This document shows positions 1-8,870 of a DNA stretch of 64,000 nucleotides, piece by piece. The position numbers and the translations under genes are program-made. Origin of the DNA: Candidatus Ozemobacteraceae bacterium (lineage in GTDB: Bacteria > Muiribacteriota > Ozemobacteria > Ozemobacterales > Ozemobacteraceae); contig DAOSOK010000011.1 of the NCBI GenBank assembly GCA_035373905.1, positions 1 to 64,000 on the forward strand, read 5' to 3'. The notes under the pieces are model-generated. The model worked only from the letters and a program-made list of their open reading frames with translations. It was not told the DNA's origin and did no database searches. Each line of letters begins with the position of its first letter. Position 1 is the stretch's first letter.

Positions 1-746
1 GGGCCGACGAGAGCGATGAACTCGCCGACGTCGGGCAGATCCTCGATCTCGAAGTCGATGTCCTCGATGGCCTTGTATTCCTGCGGCGTTCCCTGATTGA
101 AAATCTTCGTCACGTGACGGAAGGTGACGACAGGCGGCTTCACACCCGGCCCCGCTGATGGTCCGGCTTCTCCGGGTTTCGTCGCCCCGGTGTTGGGGGA
201 CGTGAGGACAGGAGGTCGCTCGGCAGGCGAGGCGGGGGCGTCCGGCAGGTTGATGAACGGGGATAGAAGATTTTTCCAGAACGACCGTTGCCGAGGAGCC
301 GGGGCTTTCTGAACCGGTTGATGGTGCAGGGCTCCGGCCTGAGCGGACGGGCGCTGCGGCACCGGCGCCAGCGGAATCTCTCTGGCGGAAGGCTCCGGAG
401 CCTGCGCCGGTTTTGACTGAGCGCTTTCCGGTGCCTGCGGGTGCGGTGCGACGACGGCCGTTGTCGATTCGGGAGGATTCGTCGGCGGGGCATCCGGGGT
501 GGCGGAAGGTGCGGATGCACCTGGCGATGTCGCCTGCCGTGTCGCCGACGGTTCGACGGGCTTTTCCGGAGCAAGAGAGGGGGAAGGCTGCATTCCTTCG
601 GAGGATGCCGCGGGAGGTGCGACGATTCCATCCAGATCGGGACCGTCAGAGCTGCGCCAGCCCGGTGCCGTCGGCGCCTCATCGGTGCCGATGGGGCGAG
701 CCGGTGTTTCGGGAAGCGGGGTTCCGGTTTTTTCGTTTTCGCTCAT
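1..746 (-). CDS. ABC transporter ATP-binding protein (nitrate/taurine type) with long Pro-rich N-terminus, 3' truncated by window edge
   Basis: The frame stays open from an ATG at 746 to the window edge, about 248 codons. Residues 1 to about 205 are low-complexity, rich in Pro, Ala and Ser. Then comes the start of an ABC ATPase domain: PPVVTFRHVTKIF, then GEFIALVGP just before the Walker A loop, where the window ends. The GEFxALVGP form is typical of the SsuB/TauB/NrtD family. The ATG overlaps the permease stop by 4 bases (ATGA), so the two are translationally coupled. The ATPase would energise import of the substrate delivered by the OmpA-fused binding proteins encoded upstream. A 200-residue disordered leader on such an ATPase is odd; family members normally start a few residues before the ABC domain. 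Walker A, Walker B and signature motifs cannot be checked because they lie outside the window. Confidence 0.85.
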   Translation of the reverse strand, partial: MSENEKTGTPLPETPARPIGTDEAPTAPGWRSSDGPDLDGIVAPPAASSEGMQPSPSLAPEKPVEPSATRQATSPGASAPSATPDAPPTNPPESTTAVVAPHPQAPESAQSKPAQAPEPSAREIPLAPVPQRPSAQAGALHHQPVQKAPAPRQRSFWKNLLSPFINLPDAPASPAERPPVLTSPNTGATKPGEAGPSAGPGVKPPVVTFRHVTKIFNQGTPQEYKAIEDIDFEIEDLPDVGEFIALVG

Positions 747-1951
747 CGCTTGAGCCTCCGATAGGGGAACAGCCGGTCACCGCAGTATTCCCACAGCTTG
801 TCGGTGATGAACGCCATCGTCACGATCACGAGGAGAACGAGATAGATGTGCTCCTTCGGCCCGATGCGCTGGCTGCCCAGAATGAGGGCGCCGAGGCCGC
901 CGCTGCCCATGTCGACCATTTCGGCCAATATAATATAGCCCCATCCGACACCGAAACCCATCCGCATCGCGTCGTACAGATTCGGAAGAGAGATGGCGAG
1001 CAAAACGTGTCTGACGGTTTGCCACTTGTTCGCCCCGAGGGTGTAGGCCGTGAGCAGATAGACGTTGTCGACCTCCTCGATGGCCCGCACGAAGAGCGGA
1101 AGGAGATAGATTCCGAACGCGAAGGCGAGGAACATCACCTTCTGAAGCTCGGTCGTGCCGAAGAGGCTCATGAACAGCGGGACGAGCGCCGGGATCGGCA
1201 GGTAGCCGCCGAACACCACCAGCGGGGCGAACATCGCCTTGATGCGCGAGAAACTGCCCATGGCGAGGCCGAGGGGGAAGCCCAGAAGCAGGGCGACGAA
1301 AAAGCCCTCGGCGACGCGGATGAAACTCGAAACGACGTTGCTGAACAGCTTACGCTCGCTCCAGAGCGATTTCAGGGAGCGCAATACTTCCATCGGACTC
1401 GGAAGGATGGCCTGTGTCAGCAGGCGCGTCTCGATATCTTCGTAGGTATATTCCAAAACGTATGTTTGTTTGCCCGCCGCTTGCGGAACCGGGGTCCCTC
1501 CGCGACCGATGGGGGGCGATTTCTCGTTTCCGGCCGCCTCGGCCGGCGCCGGTACCGCGGTCCGCCCTGTAATGCGGCCCCGCTTCAGCTTGATCTTGAA
1601 GCTGTCGCCGTATTTGCGGACGTAGAGATTGTGCAGGGGAAACCGTGCCGTGCCATTGACGAGAAACGTATCGGTGGCGCTCTGCTCGAGCTTCCAGCCG
1701 ACGATGGCCAGGCCCATGCCGTCGGTGATGACGCGGCCGATTTCGGGGACCGGCGTGCCGGTGTCGAGCTCCCCTTCGGGGAGATAGACGATATCCATCC
1801 GTCCCCAGGTCGCGATCGTCCAGACGAGCAGGATGAAACAGATCGGAAGCACGCCGAGCATCGCGCTCTGCGTGATCGAAACCGGCTCGCGGATCTTCAG
1901 AAACTCCTTCGGCGTGCCGCTCTGCGCCATGTCGTCCCGCTCTGCCGTCAT
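743..1951 (-). CDS. ABC transporter permease (SsuC/TauC-like) with large periplasmic insertion
   Basis: 402 residues. A first membrane segment lies at about 31-50. It is followed by about 130 residues (51-182) with no membrane segment, partly Pro/Gly-rich, and then the usual SsuC-type core beginning LPSPMEVLRSL at about 183. The core has five or so further membrane segments and the EAA-type coupling loop (TAYTLGANKWQTVRHVLLA). Normal SsuC/TauC permeases pass from TM1 to the LPSP motif within a few residues, so the insert is a real departure. It probably sits outside the cytoplasmic membrane. The start at 1951 has a GGAGG Shine-Dalgarno seven bases upstream. The gene lies between the binding protein (2016-3692) and the ATPase. 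The substrate is unknown; the family handles nitrate, taurine, sulfonates and thiamine precursors. Confidence 0.85.
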   Translation of the reverse strand: MTAERDDMAQSGTPKEFLKIREPVSITQSAMLGVLPICFILLVWTIATWGRMDIVYLPEGELDTGTPVPEIGRVITDGMGLAIVGWKLEQSATDTFLVNGTARFPLHNLYVRKYGDSFKIKLKRGRITGRTAVPAPAEAAGNEKSPPIGRGGTPVPQAAGKQTYVLEYTYEDIETRLLTQAILPSPMEVLRSLKSLWSERKLFSNVVSSFIRVAEGFFVALLLGFPLGLAMGSFSRIKAMFAPLVVFGGYLPIPALVPLFMSLFGTTELQKVMFLAFAFGIYLLPLFVRAIEEVDNVYLLTAYTLGANKWQTVRHVLLAISLPNLYDAMRMGFGVGWGYIILAEMVDMGSGGLGALILGSQRIGPKEHIYLVLLVIVTMAFITDKLWEYCGDRLFPYRRLKR

Positions 1952-1970
1952 CTCGCTTCCTCCGCCATGT

Positions 1971-2010
1971 CATGATGCAGACGCGCACTGCCGTGCGCGC
2001 CTGCATCATG
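1971..2010 (-). repeat. Strong intercistronic hairpin between binding protein and permease genes
   Basis: 18-base arms (1971-1988 and 1993-2010) around a 4-base loop. On the plus strand the arms have one A/C mismatch. In the minus-strand transcript the same position becomes a G-U wobble, so the RNA stem is fully paired. There is no T-tract, so this looks like a processing or mRNA-stabilising stem, or an attenuator, rather than a terminator. Confidence 0.7.
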
Positions 2011-2015
2011 CGTGA

Positions 2016-3692
<1,677 letters not shown>

Positions 3693-3771
3693 GAAAATCC
3701 TCCAGTATATATGAGCTAATATATTATGTCGGCGCGACCGGCCGGTCACGCCCACGAGGCGATGCCGGAGA

Positions 3772-4524
3772 TCAGACGCGGGGTCCCAGTTCCTTCTCGG
3801 GGGCCGGCGGCGGAGCCTCGGTGACGGGAGCGGCTTCTCCAGACGCCGAATCGATGCCGTAGACCGAGGCAAACTCGGCCAGTGCCTGCTCGCCGAGGGC
3901 GGCCTGCTCGTTCTCCTTCAGCTGAACACCCGACGTGTCGATCTGGCCCGACGAGACACGCGCGCGACCCGCGGCCTTGTCGCGGCGCTCCTGCACGAGT
4001 TCGGAAACGCGGGCGATCGTGTCGCCGGTTCCGCCGATGCTGTTGATCATGCCCTTGGCCATCTCGGAGAGCTCTGCCTGGGCTTCGAGCATCTCGGTTT
4101 CGGAGACCATTGCCTGGAGCTTCTCGATTTTCTGCTGAGCTTCGCGGACGGAAACGTCGCGGGCGCGCTCGAGATCCTTGAAGGCCTTTTCCTGAAGCTG
4201 GAGCTGCTGTTGGTTCTCGTCGAGCTGCTGCTTGACGGTCTGGAGCTGGAGGGCGAGCTGACCGGCGACGGCGCGGTTTCCCGCCTTGAGGTTCGCGGTG
4301 ATCTTCGCGGTGAGTTCCTTTTCTTTCTGGGTCAGGTTCTTGACCTGCCTGATCAGTCGTTCGAGGAAGGCGGCCTGGTTGGCCAGCTGCTCGTTGAAGC
4401 GGGAGATCTGCTTGCGCAGATTCTCTTTTTCGACCTCGATCAGGGCGTGCGGGTTCTGGGCCTCGAGTCCCGAGATGAACAGACCGAAAAAGCCTCGAAT
4501 GAGATTCATCAACCTGGTGAACAT
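3772..4524 (-). CDS. PspA/IM30-like coiled-coil membrane-stress protein
   Basis: 250 residues. It starts MFTRLMNLIRGFFGLF, an amphipathic helix like that used by PspA to bind lipid. Long heptad-rich helices follow (about 25-185) with high Gln, Lys and Glu content, and then a Pro-rich tail (about 225-250) ending EKELGPRV. Length and layout match PspA/IM30 (ESCRT-III superfamily), although the sequence is divergent. It lies between two genes for OmpA-fused binding proteins and is co-directional with them, with gaps of 27 and 79 bases. The likely role is stabilising or curving the inner membrane at the transporter. The alternative is an unrelated coiled-coil protein. Confidence 0.7.
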   Translation of the reverse strand: MFTRLMNLIRGFFGLFISGLEAQNPHALIEVEKENLRKQISRFNEQLANQAAFLERLIRQVKNLTQKEKELTAKITANLKAGNRAVAGQLALQLQTVKQQLDENQQQLQLQEKAFKDLERARDVSVREAQQKIEKLQAMVSETEMLEAQAELSEMAKGMINSIGGTGDTIARVSELVQERRDKAAGRARVSSGQIDTSGVQLKENEQAALGEQALAEFASVYGIDSASGEAAPVTEAPPPAPEKELGPRV

Positions 4525-4551
4525 ACTATGACCTCTCCTTTCGGATTTTGC

Positions 4552-6339
4552 TTACTGCTCGGGGGTGAAGACCTGGACCTCGACTCGGCGGTTGAGAGCG
4601 TGGTTCATCAAGTCGTTCTCGTCGGCCGGAACTTCCCAGCCCTTGCCGGCCACGACGAACTTGTTGAGCGGGAATCTGTATTTACGGATCAGCGCGTCAC
4701 GGACCGACTTCGAGCGGTCTTCCGAAAGTTCCTTCACGGCTTTTTCGGGGACCTTGCCCTTCATCGAGGCGTCCGTGTGCCCGACGATCGCAACGGTCGC
4801 GCGCTCATACTGGCCGACCATGCGAGCGATCTTCTCGAGGGTCGCGTCGACGGACGGGTCGTAGAGCGTGTTTGCGACCGGCTGGCCGAACTCGTCGTGT
4901 TCCGGCTCATACACGTTCGCGGAGTTGGGGTAGAAGTTGATGCGCACCGTCTGGGTGAGCACCGGCGCCTCGGCCGAGACCTTTTTGTAGGAGGTCGGCA
5001 CGAAGCGGGACACCGGCACATCCTGCTGGTCCTTGAAGGCGCCTTCCTTTTCGAGGTCCTGCAGGACCGAAAAGTCCATCACCTCGTCGAACCGCACGGG
5101 GGTGGCGAGAACGCCGAGTTCGCGGTAGACGAGCGTGATGTTGCTCCAGGTGCGCTCGAAGTTGGTCGGGTTGTTGCGGTTGGTGAAGAACTCCTTGTTC
5201 ATGCCGAAATTCGTGATGAACGCGTCGTTCTCCATCGTCTTGACGTCGTCGACCTTCATGCCGTAGCCGTCGGCCATCCACTGGAACGCCTGGGCTTTCT
5301 GGGTCTGGTTCCTGACCATCGCCATGCCTTCGAAAATGCCGGCCACGAGGCCCTTCACGATCTCCGGGTGGTCCTTGGCGAAGTCGGCGCGGACGGCCCA
5401 TACGTCGGTGATGAGCCGGTTCGCTTCGGCCGTGGTGGTGAGAATGCGCGTGCCCGTCACCTTTTCCGGGATGGTGTAGATGTCCGGGGCCCAGCTGACG
5501 CAGGCGTCGATCGTTTTGTCCGAGACGAAGGCCGCCGCGGCTTCGAACGCCGTCGAGGTGTAGCGGGTCTTGATGCGCTGGGGGCTCAGCCCGGCGTTGA
5601 TGAGCAGGTTATGAATCAGATACTGGGAGGGGCTGTTCTGCGCGAAAACGACGGTTTTGCCGTTGAGATCCTTGACGGAACGGATGTTGCCGCGCACGAC
5701 GATGCCGTCGCCGCCGTTCGACCAGTCGATCTGCTGGTAAATACGGGGCGCGGTGCGGCTGTCCTTCATCAGTTCGCCCGCGAATAGGCACATCATATCG
5801 AGGGTGCCCCACAGGACGTGGCTTTTGCCGGCCGCATAGGCGTCGCGCGCCACGACCGGGTCATCGATCAGCTTGAGGTTGACCTTGAAGCCGTATTTCT
5901 TGAAGAATATGCTCTCTTCGCTCGGGGCGAACCCGTGGTTGGCGGCGACGATCGGGAGCCAGCCGATCCAGACGTTGATCGGGAACTCGACGATCTTCTT
6001 CTGCTCATCCCATTCGTAGCTGGAGACTCCCTTGACCGGCGGGAGCTTTTCCTGCGGAATGTATTTGTACTCCTGGACCGTCGTGATGCCCTTCGCATCG
6101 GGAGCTTCGATCACCTGGCCCGACGGGGCCGCCGCACTTTGGCCGGACGGCGTGCCGGCGGCGTCAGGAGCGCCCTGCGCCTGTCCGCTTCCGTGGCCGG
6201 TCGGAGTGGTCGTCGACGCGGGAAAGATCATCTGCTTGAGCGACGGCGAGAAGGAAACGGCTGCAGCAAAAATACAGCCGAGTATAAAAACGAACATCAC
6301 GAACTTCCCCAGCGGGGTCGGGCCGAGTTCCTCGTTCAC
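4552..6339 (-). CDS. Membrane-anchored substrate-binding protein fused to OmpA domain, copy 2
   Basis: 595 residues from a GTG at 6339, which has AGGAGG six bases upstream. The longer open frame to 6513 has no such site. Residues 10-30 (GKFVMFVFILGCIFAAAV) look like an uncleaved membrane anchor, unlike the cleavable signal of copy 1. A Pro/Gly/Ala linker, the same TTVQEYKYIPQEKLPPVKG bridge, a binding domain with NVWIGWLPIVAANHG, and a C-terminal OmpA domain (VGHTDASMKG, NRRVEVQVF) follow. The two copies share long near-identical stretches, so the duplication is either recent or kept alike by gene conversion. This copy is the first gene of the ABC/PspA operon. One copy fixed to the inner membrane and one free but murein-bound suggests a two-step relay across the periplasm (inference). 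Confidence 0.85.
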   Translation of the reverse strand: MNEELGPTPLGKFVMFVFILGCIFAAAVSFSPSLKQMIFPASTTTPTGHGSGQAQGAPDAAGTPSGQSAAAPSGQVIEAPDAKGITTVQEYKYIPQEKLPPVKGVSSYEWDEQKKIVEFPINVWIGWLPIVAANHGFAPSEESIFFKKYGFKVNLKLIDDPVVARDAYAAGKSHVLWGTLDMMCLFAGELMKDSRTAPRIYQQIDWSNGGDGIVVRGNIRSVKDLNGKTVVFAQNSPSQYLIHNLLINAGLSPQRIKTRYTSTAFEAAAAFVSDKTIDACVSWAPDIYTIPEKVTGTRILTTTAEANRLITDVWAVRADFAKDHPEIVKGLVAGIFEGMAMVRNQTQKAQAFQWMADGYGMKVDDVKTMENDAFITNFGMNKEFFTNRNNPTNFERTWSNITLVYRELGVLATPVRFDEVMDFSVLQDLEKEGAFKDQQDVPVSRFVPTSYKKVSAEAPVLTQTVRINFYPNSANVYEPEHDEFGQPVANTLYDPSVDATLEKIARMVGQYERATVAIVGHTDASMKGKVPEKAVKELSEDRSKSVRDALIRKYRFPLNKFVVAGKGWEVPADENDLMNHALNRRVEVQVFTPEQ

Positions 6340-6427
6340 GGGTTTCCTCCTGTGGTCAGGTCTGTGAGCCGACACGGCCGTCACGTCCATCGCGTGGGCG
6401 GCCGGTTCCGACTCCCTGTTCCCCGAC

Positions 6428-6456
6428 ATGATAGCCGTAACCCGCGCACAAGGCAA
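6428..6456 (-). promoter_or_regulatory. sigma70-like promoter of the ABC/PspA/OmpA operon
   Basis: On the minus strand TTGCCT (6456-6451), a 17-base spacer and TATCAT (6433-6428) lead into a leader of about 85 bases before the GTG at 6339. Confidence 0.5.
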
Positions 6457-6573
6457 CGACGAGTTCCGGTGACCCCGTGAATTGTAATTTTCCGGGGAGT
6501 GTTGTAACCTCACATGTAGAGCGGATACTGTCGCCCGCTTTCAGCATACGAGGCAGTATCCGGAAAACCAGAA

Positions 6574-7098
6574 ATGAATGTCGGTATTATGATGCAATCT
6601 GACGGGGCCAGGACCATAGGGGATATTTTCGACCTCGCCATCGAGATCGAGATGAAAGCGGGGAGGCTGTACGAGGCGCTGGCCGGCATGTTCGCTCACG
6701 AGCCCGCCGTCGCCGCCTTCTGGAACGCGATGAAAGATGACGAGGTCGGCCACGCAGAAATTCTGCGAAAGGCCCTTGCCGAGCTTCCTTCCGGCAGGAT
6801 CTCATCCGCCGCCGACCGGGGAATGTGGGTGAAGCTCATCGACGTGAAATACCGGATCGATCGCTGCTCGCCGGACGATTTCAAAACGCTCGAAGACGCC
6901 TATGAAATCGCTCACGAACTCGAATATTCAGAGGTGAACGGGATTTTTAATCTGCTCGCTTCCGGTCTCACCTCTCCCGATGTGAAAGTGGAGCTGATCG
7001 ATTCGAATATCGCCCGGCATCAGAACAAGCTGCTCGAGTTCTCCCACACCTTCGGCGGAAGGGCCTGGCGGCAGACCGTCCTCTCGAAACCTCGCTGA
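6574..7098 (+). CDS. Ferritin-like (rubrerythrin-type) protein, incomplete diiron set
   Basis: 174 residues, predicted as a four-helix bundle. Helix 1 carries EIEMKAGRLYE and helix 2 carries DDEVGHAEIL, the ExxH pair typical of rubrerythrin-like carboxylate-bridged iron sites. Helix 3 has HELEYSEVNGI. In the last helix the expected ExxH reads SNIARHQNKL, so one acidic ligand is missing. There is no rubredoxin (CxxC) domain. It may bind iron weakly or have lost peroxidase function. It is transcribed divergently from the ABC operon and convergently with 7143-7727. No clear Shine-Dalgarno is seen; an ATG a few codons inside (GIMMQSDGARTIG) is an alternative start. A second ferritin-like gene at 39739 keeps the full ligand set. 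Confidence 0.6.
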   Translation: MNVGIMMQSDGARTIGDIFDLAIEIEMKAGRLYEALAGMFAHEPAVAAFWNAMKDDEVGHAEILRKALAELPSGRISSAADRGMWVKLIDVKYRIDRCSPDDFKTLEDAYEIAHELEYSEVNGIFNLLASGLTSPDVKVELIDSNIARHQNKLLEFSHTFGGRAWRQTVLSKPR

Positions 7099-7142
7099 CC
7101 GCCCCCGCGCCCATCGCTGCGCCTGGTCTTGCGGTGAAGCGA

Positions 7143-7727
7143 TTAAAACCGGCCGAGAAGCAGGTCTGTCTGGACGAAGAGGCCTTCGAGCCTGACGCCT
7201 TCGACGCCGCAAAACGTGTACCCGGCGCCGATCTCGAGCACGATATGACGCGTCATCGGAATCACGCCGACGAGCATCGGCTCGGCGAAGGCGAAACTGC
7301 CCTCGTTGACGACGCGCGAGCTGATCCGGGATTTCAGTTCGAAGGTGCCGCCACCGAGGCCCACCCGCCATTTCAGCCGGGTATCCTTCATGAAATGGTC
7401 TTCGACCGTGAAGCCGCCCATGCGCAGGTTGAGGGTGAGACCGGTTCCGGTCAGCGTGCCTGCCTGGGCCATGAGACCCAGTTTCGGATCGTCAAGCCGG
7501 CCGCCGAACCCGCGGGCGCCCCACACCACCATCTCGCCTCCGAAGCCTTCGGGACCGGACGTTCGCTTGAACTTGAACGTCGGGCCGAAGGCGCCGACCG
7601 GCATCGTATTTCCGGGCTGGTCGACGAGCAGGATCGGATCTCTCGCCGCCTGTGCCCGGGCGGCTCCGAGGCACAGCAGGAGCAGGACGAGACATGTCAG
7701 CCGCCGGAACTGCGTTTTCGGGATCAT
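7143..7727 (-). CDS. Secreted protein of unknown function, beta-rich
   Basis: 194 residues. The start at 7727 has AAGGA five bases upstream. A signal peptide (about 1-28, ending ARAQA) precedes a Gly-rich, alternating hydrophobic/polar chain (GTLTGTGLTLNLRMGGFTV, LKWRVGLGGGTFELK) that ends in an aromatic residue (LLLGRF). That pattern fits a small outer-membrane beta-barrel or a beta-sandwich lipid-associated protein. I do not recognise the family. It follows the site-2 protease gene by 24 bases in the same direction and is the last gene of the long minus-strand run. Confidence 0.6.
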   Translation of the reverse strand: MIPKTQFRRLTCLVLLLLCLGAARAQAARDPILLVDQPGNTMPVGAFGPTFKFKRTSGPEGFGGEMVVWGARGFGGRLDDPKLGLMAQAGTLTGTGLTLNLRMGGFTVEDHFMKDTRLKWRVGLGGGTFELKSRISSRVVNEGSFAFAEPMLVGVIPMTRHIVLEIGAGYTFCGVEGVRLEGLFVQTDLLLGRF

Positions 7728-7751
7728 CGTTTTCCTTATCGGCAGGAGGGG

Positions 7752-8798
7752 CTACATCAACAAGGATCCGATGTCCTTTATCGTGATCAGCAGGAACAGC
7801 AGGGCCAGCCCGATGGTCCCCCACTGGTACACCGGCATCAGGACCTGCTCCCGGAGGGGGCGGCCGACGGCGGCGTGCCAGGCCGCGAGAAGCAGTTTCA
7901 GACCGTCGAGAGGGGGGAGCGGCAACAGGTTGAACACCGCCAGGTTGACGCTGAGAATCGCGAGAAGGGTCAGGAAGCCGAACCAGCCGTTCTGTGCCGC
8001 CTGGGAAACCTGGTCGAGGATCGCGACCGGGCCGCTGACCTGGCCGGCGCTCCGCATCGACAGGAGGCGGGAAAAGGCGATTCCGACGCCGACCGTCTCC
8101 TGGACGGTGCGTGCGATGCCTGACGCGAAGGCGGCGCCGAGACTTCTTGGTCTCTCGGCAGCGAACCTGGGCCTGACGCCGATCACGAATCGTTCCCCCT
8201 CGCGGCGGGGGGCGCATTGCAGCAGAACCGTTTCCCCACCGCGCCTGACCGCGAACGGCATCGGCTTGTCGCCGTTCTCCTGAATGATCGACAGGAGTCC
8301 CTGCCAGTCGGACACGGGGCGTCCGGCGGCGCTGACGATGGAATCCCCGTTGCGCAGTCCCGCGGCCGCGCCGGCGCTTCCCTTGACGACGGAGTCGACG
8401 ACGGGAACCGGGACGGGATCGCCCCAGAGATGGAAGACGATCGCGAACAAAAGGACGGCAAGCGCCAGATTCGCAGCCGGACCCGCGGAGGCGACGAACG
8501 CCTGCACGCGCGGAGGGTCATCGGGCAGAAGGGGTTCGCCCGCGGCTTCCCGGCGGTCCAGATCGGCGGGATCGACAGGCAAAACATAGCCGCCGAGCGG
8601 AATCCAGCCGAGCCTGTATTCCGTTGCACCGCGCTTCCACCGGGCGAGGGGAGCCCCGAACCCGACGGAAAAGGCGAAGACCGGCCTGCCGCACCGGCGA
8701 AGGGCAAGAAAGTGCCCCCATTCGTGCAGAAGCACGAGAACGCCGAATCCGAAAATCGCGCCGGCCCACGCCGACAACGTGCTCATCAGGCTTGTCAT
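7752..8798 (-). CDS. M50 site-2 zinc metalloprotease (RseP-like)
   Basis: 348 residues. The zinc motif HEWGH lies at about 25-29 in the first membrane segment. The second active-site motif, NLLPLPPLDGLKLL, lies near 285 (the usual form is NxxPxPxLDGG). A single PDZ domain (about 115-185, with VVKGSAGAAAGLRNGDSI) sits between them, and there are four membrane segments. RseP-family enzymes cut membrane-spanning anti-sigma factors or signal peptides inside the bilayer. One PDZ domain rather than two is common outside Proteobacteria. No anti-sigma factor gene is adjacent. It lies downstream of the large TPR protein, 72 bases away. Confidence 0.88.
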   Translation of the reverse strand: MTSLMSTLSAWAGAIFGFGVLVLLHEWGHFLALRRCGRPVFAFSVGFGAPLARWKRGATEYRLGWIPLGGYVLPVDPADLDRREAAGEPLLPDDPPRVQAFVASAGPAANLALAVLLFAIVFHLWGDPVPVPVVDSVVKGSAGAAAGLRNGDSIVSAAGRPVSDWQGLLSIIQENGDKPMPFAVRRGGETVLLQCAPRREGERFVIGVRPRFAAERPRSLGAAFASGIARTVQETVGVGIAFSRLLSMRSAGQVSGPVAILDQVSQAAQNGWFGFLTLLAILSVNLAVFNLLPLPPLDGLKLLLAAWHAAVGRPLREQVLMPVYQWGTIGLALLFLLITIKDIGSLLM

Positions 8799-8870
8799 AG
8801 ATCGTTCCTTGCTCTGGCTTGAACTGCGACAATGTCTCTTGTCGGCTGAAACATCGGTTCCCGTAACGGG

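Noticed and set aside
413..1975. Open frame of 520 codons on the plus strand
   Set aside because: It is antisense to the permease and the ATPase leader. The permease frame has membrane segments and the EAA loop.
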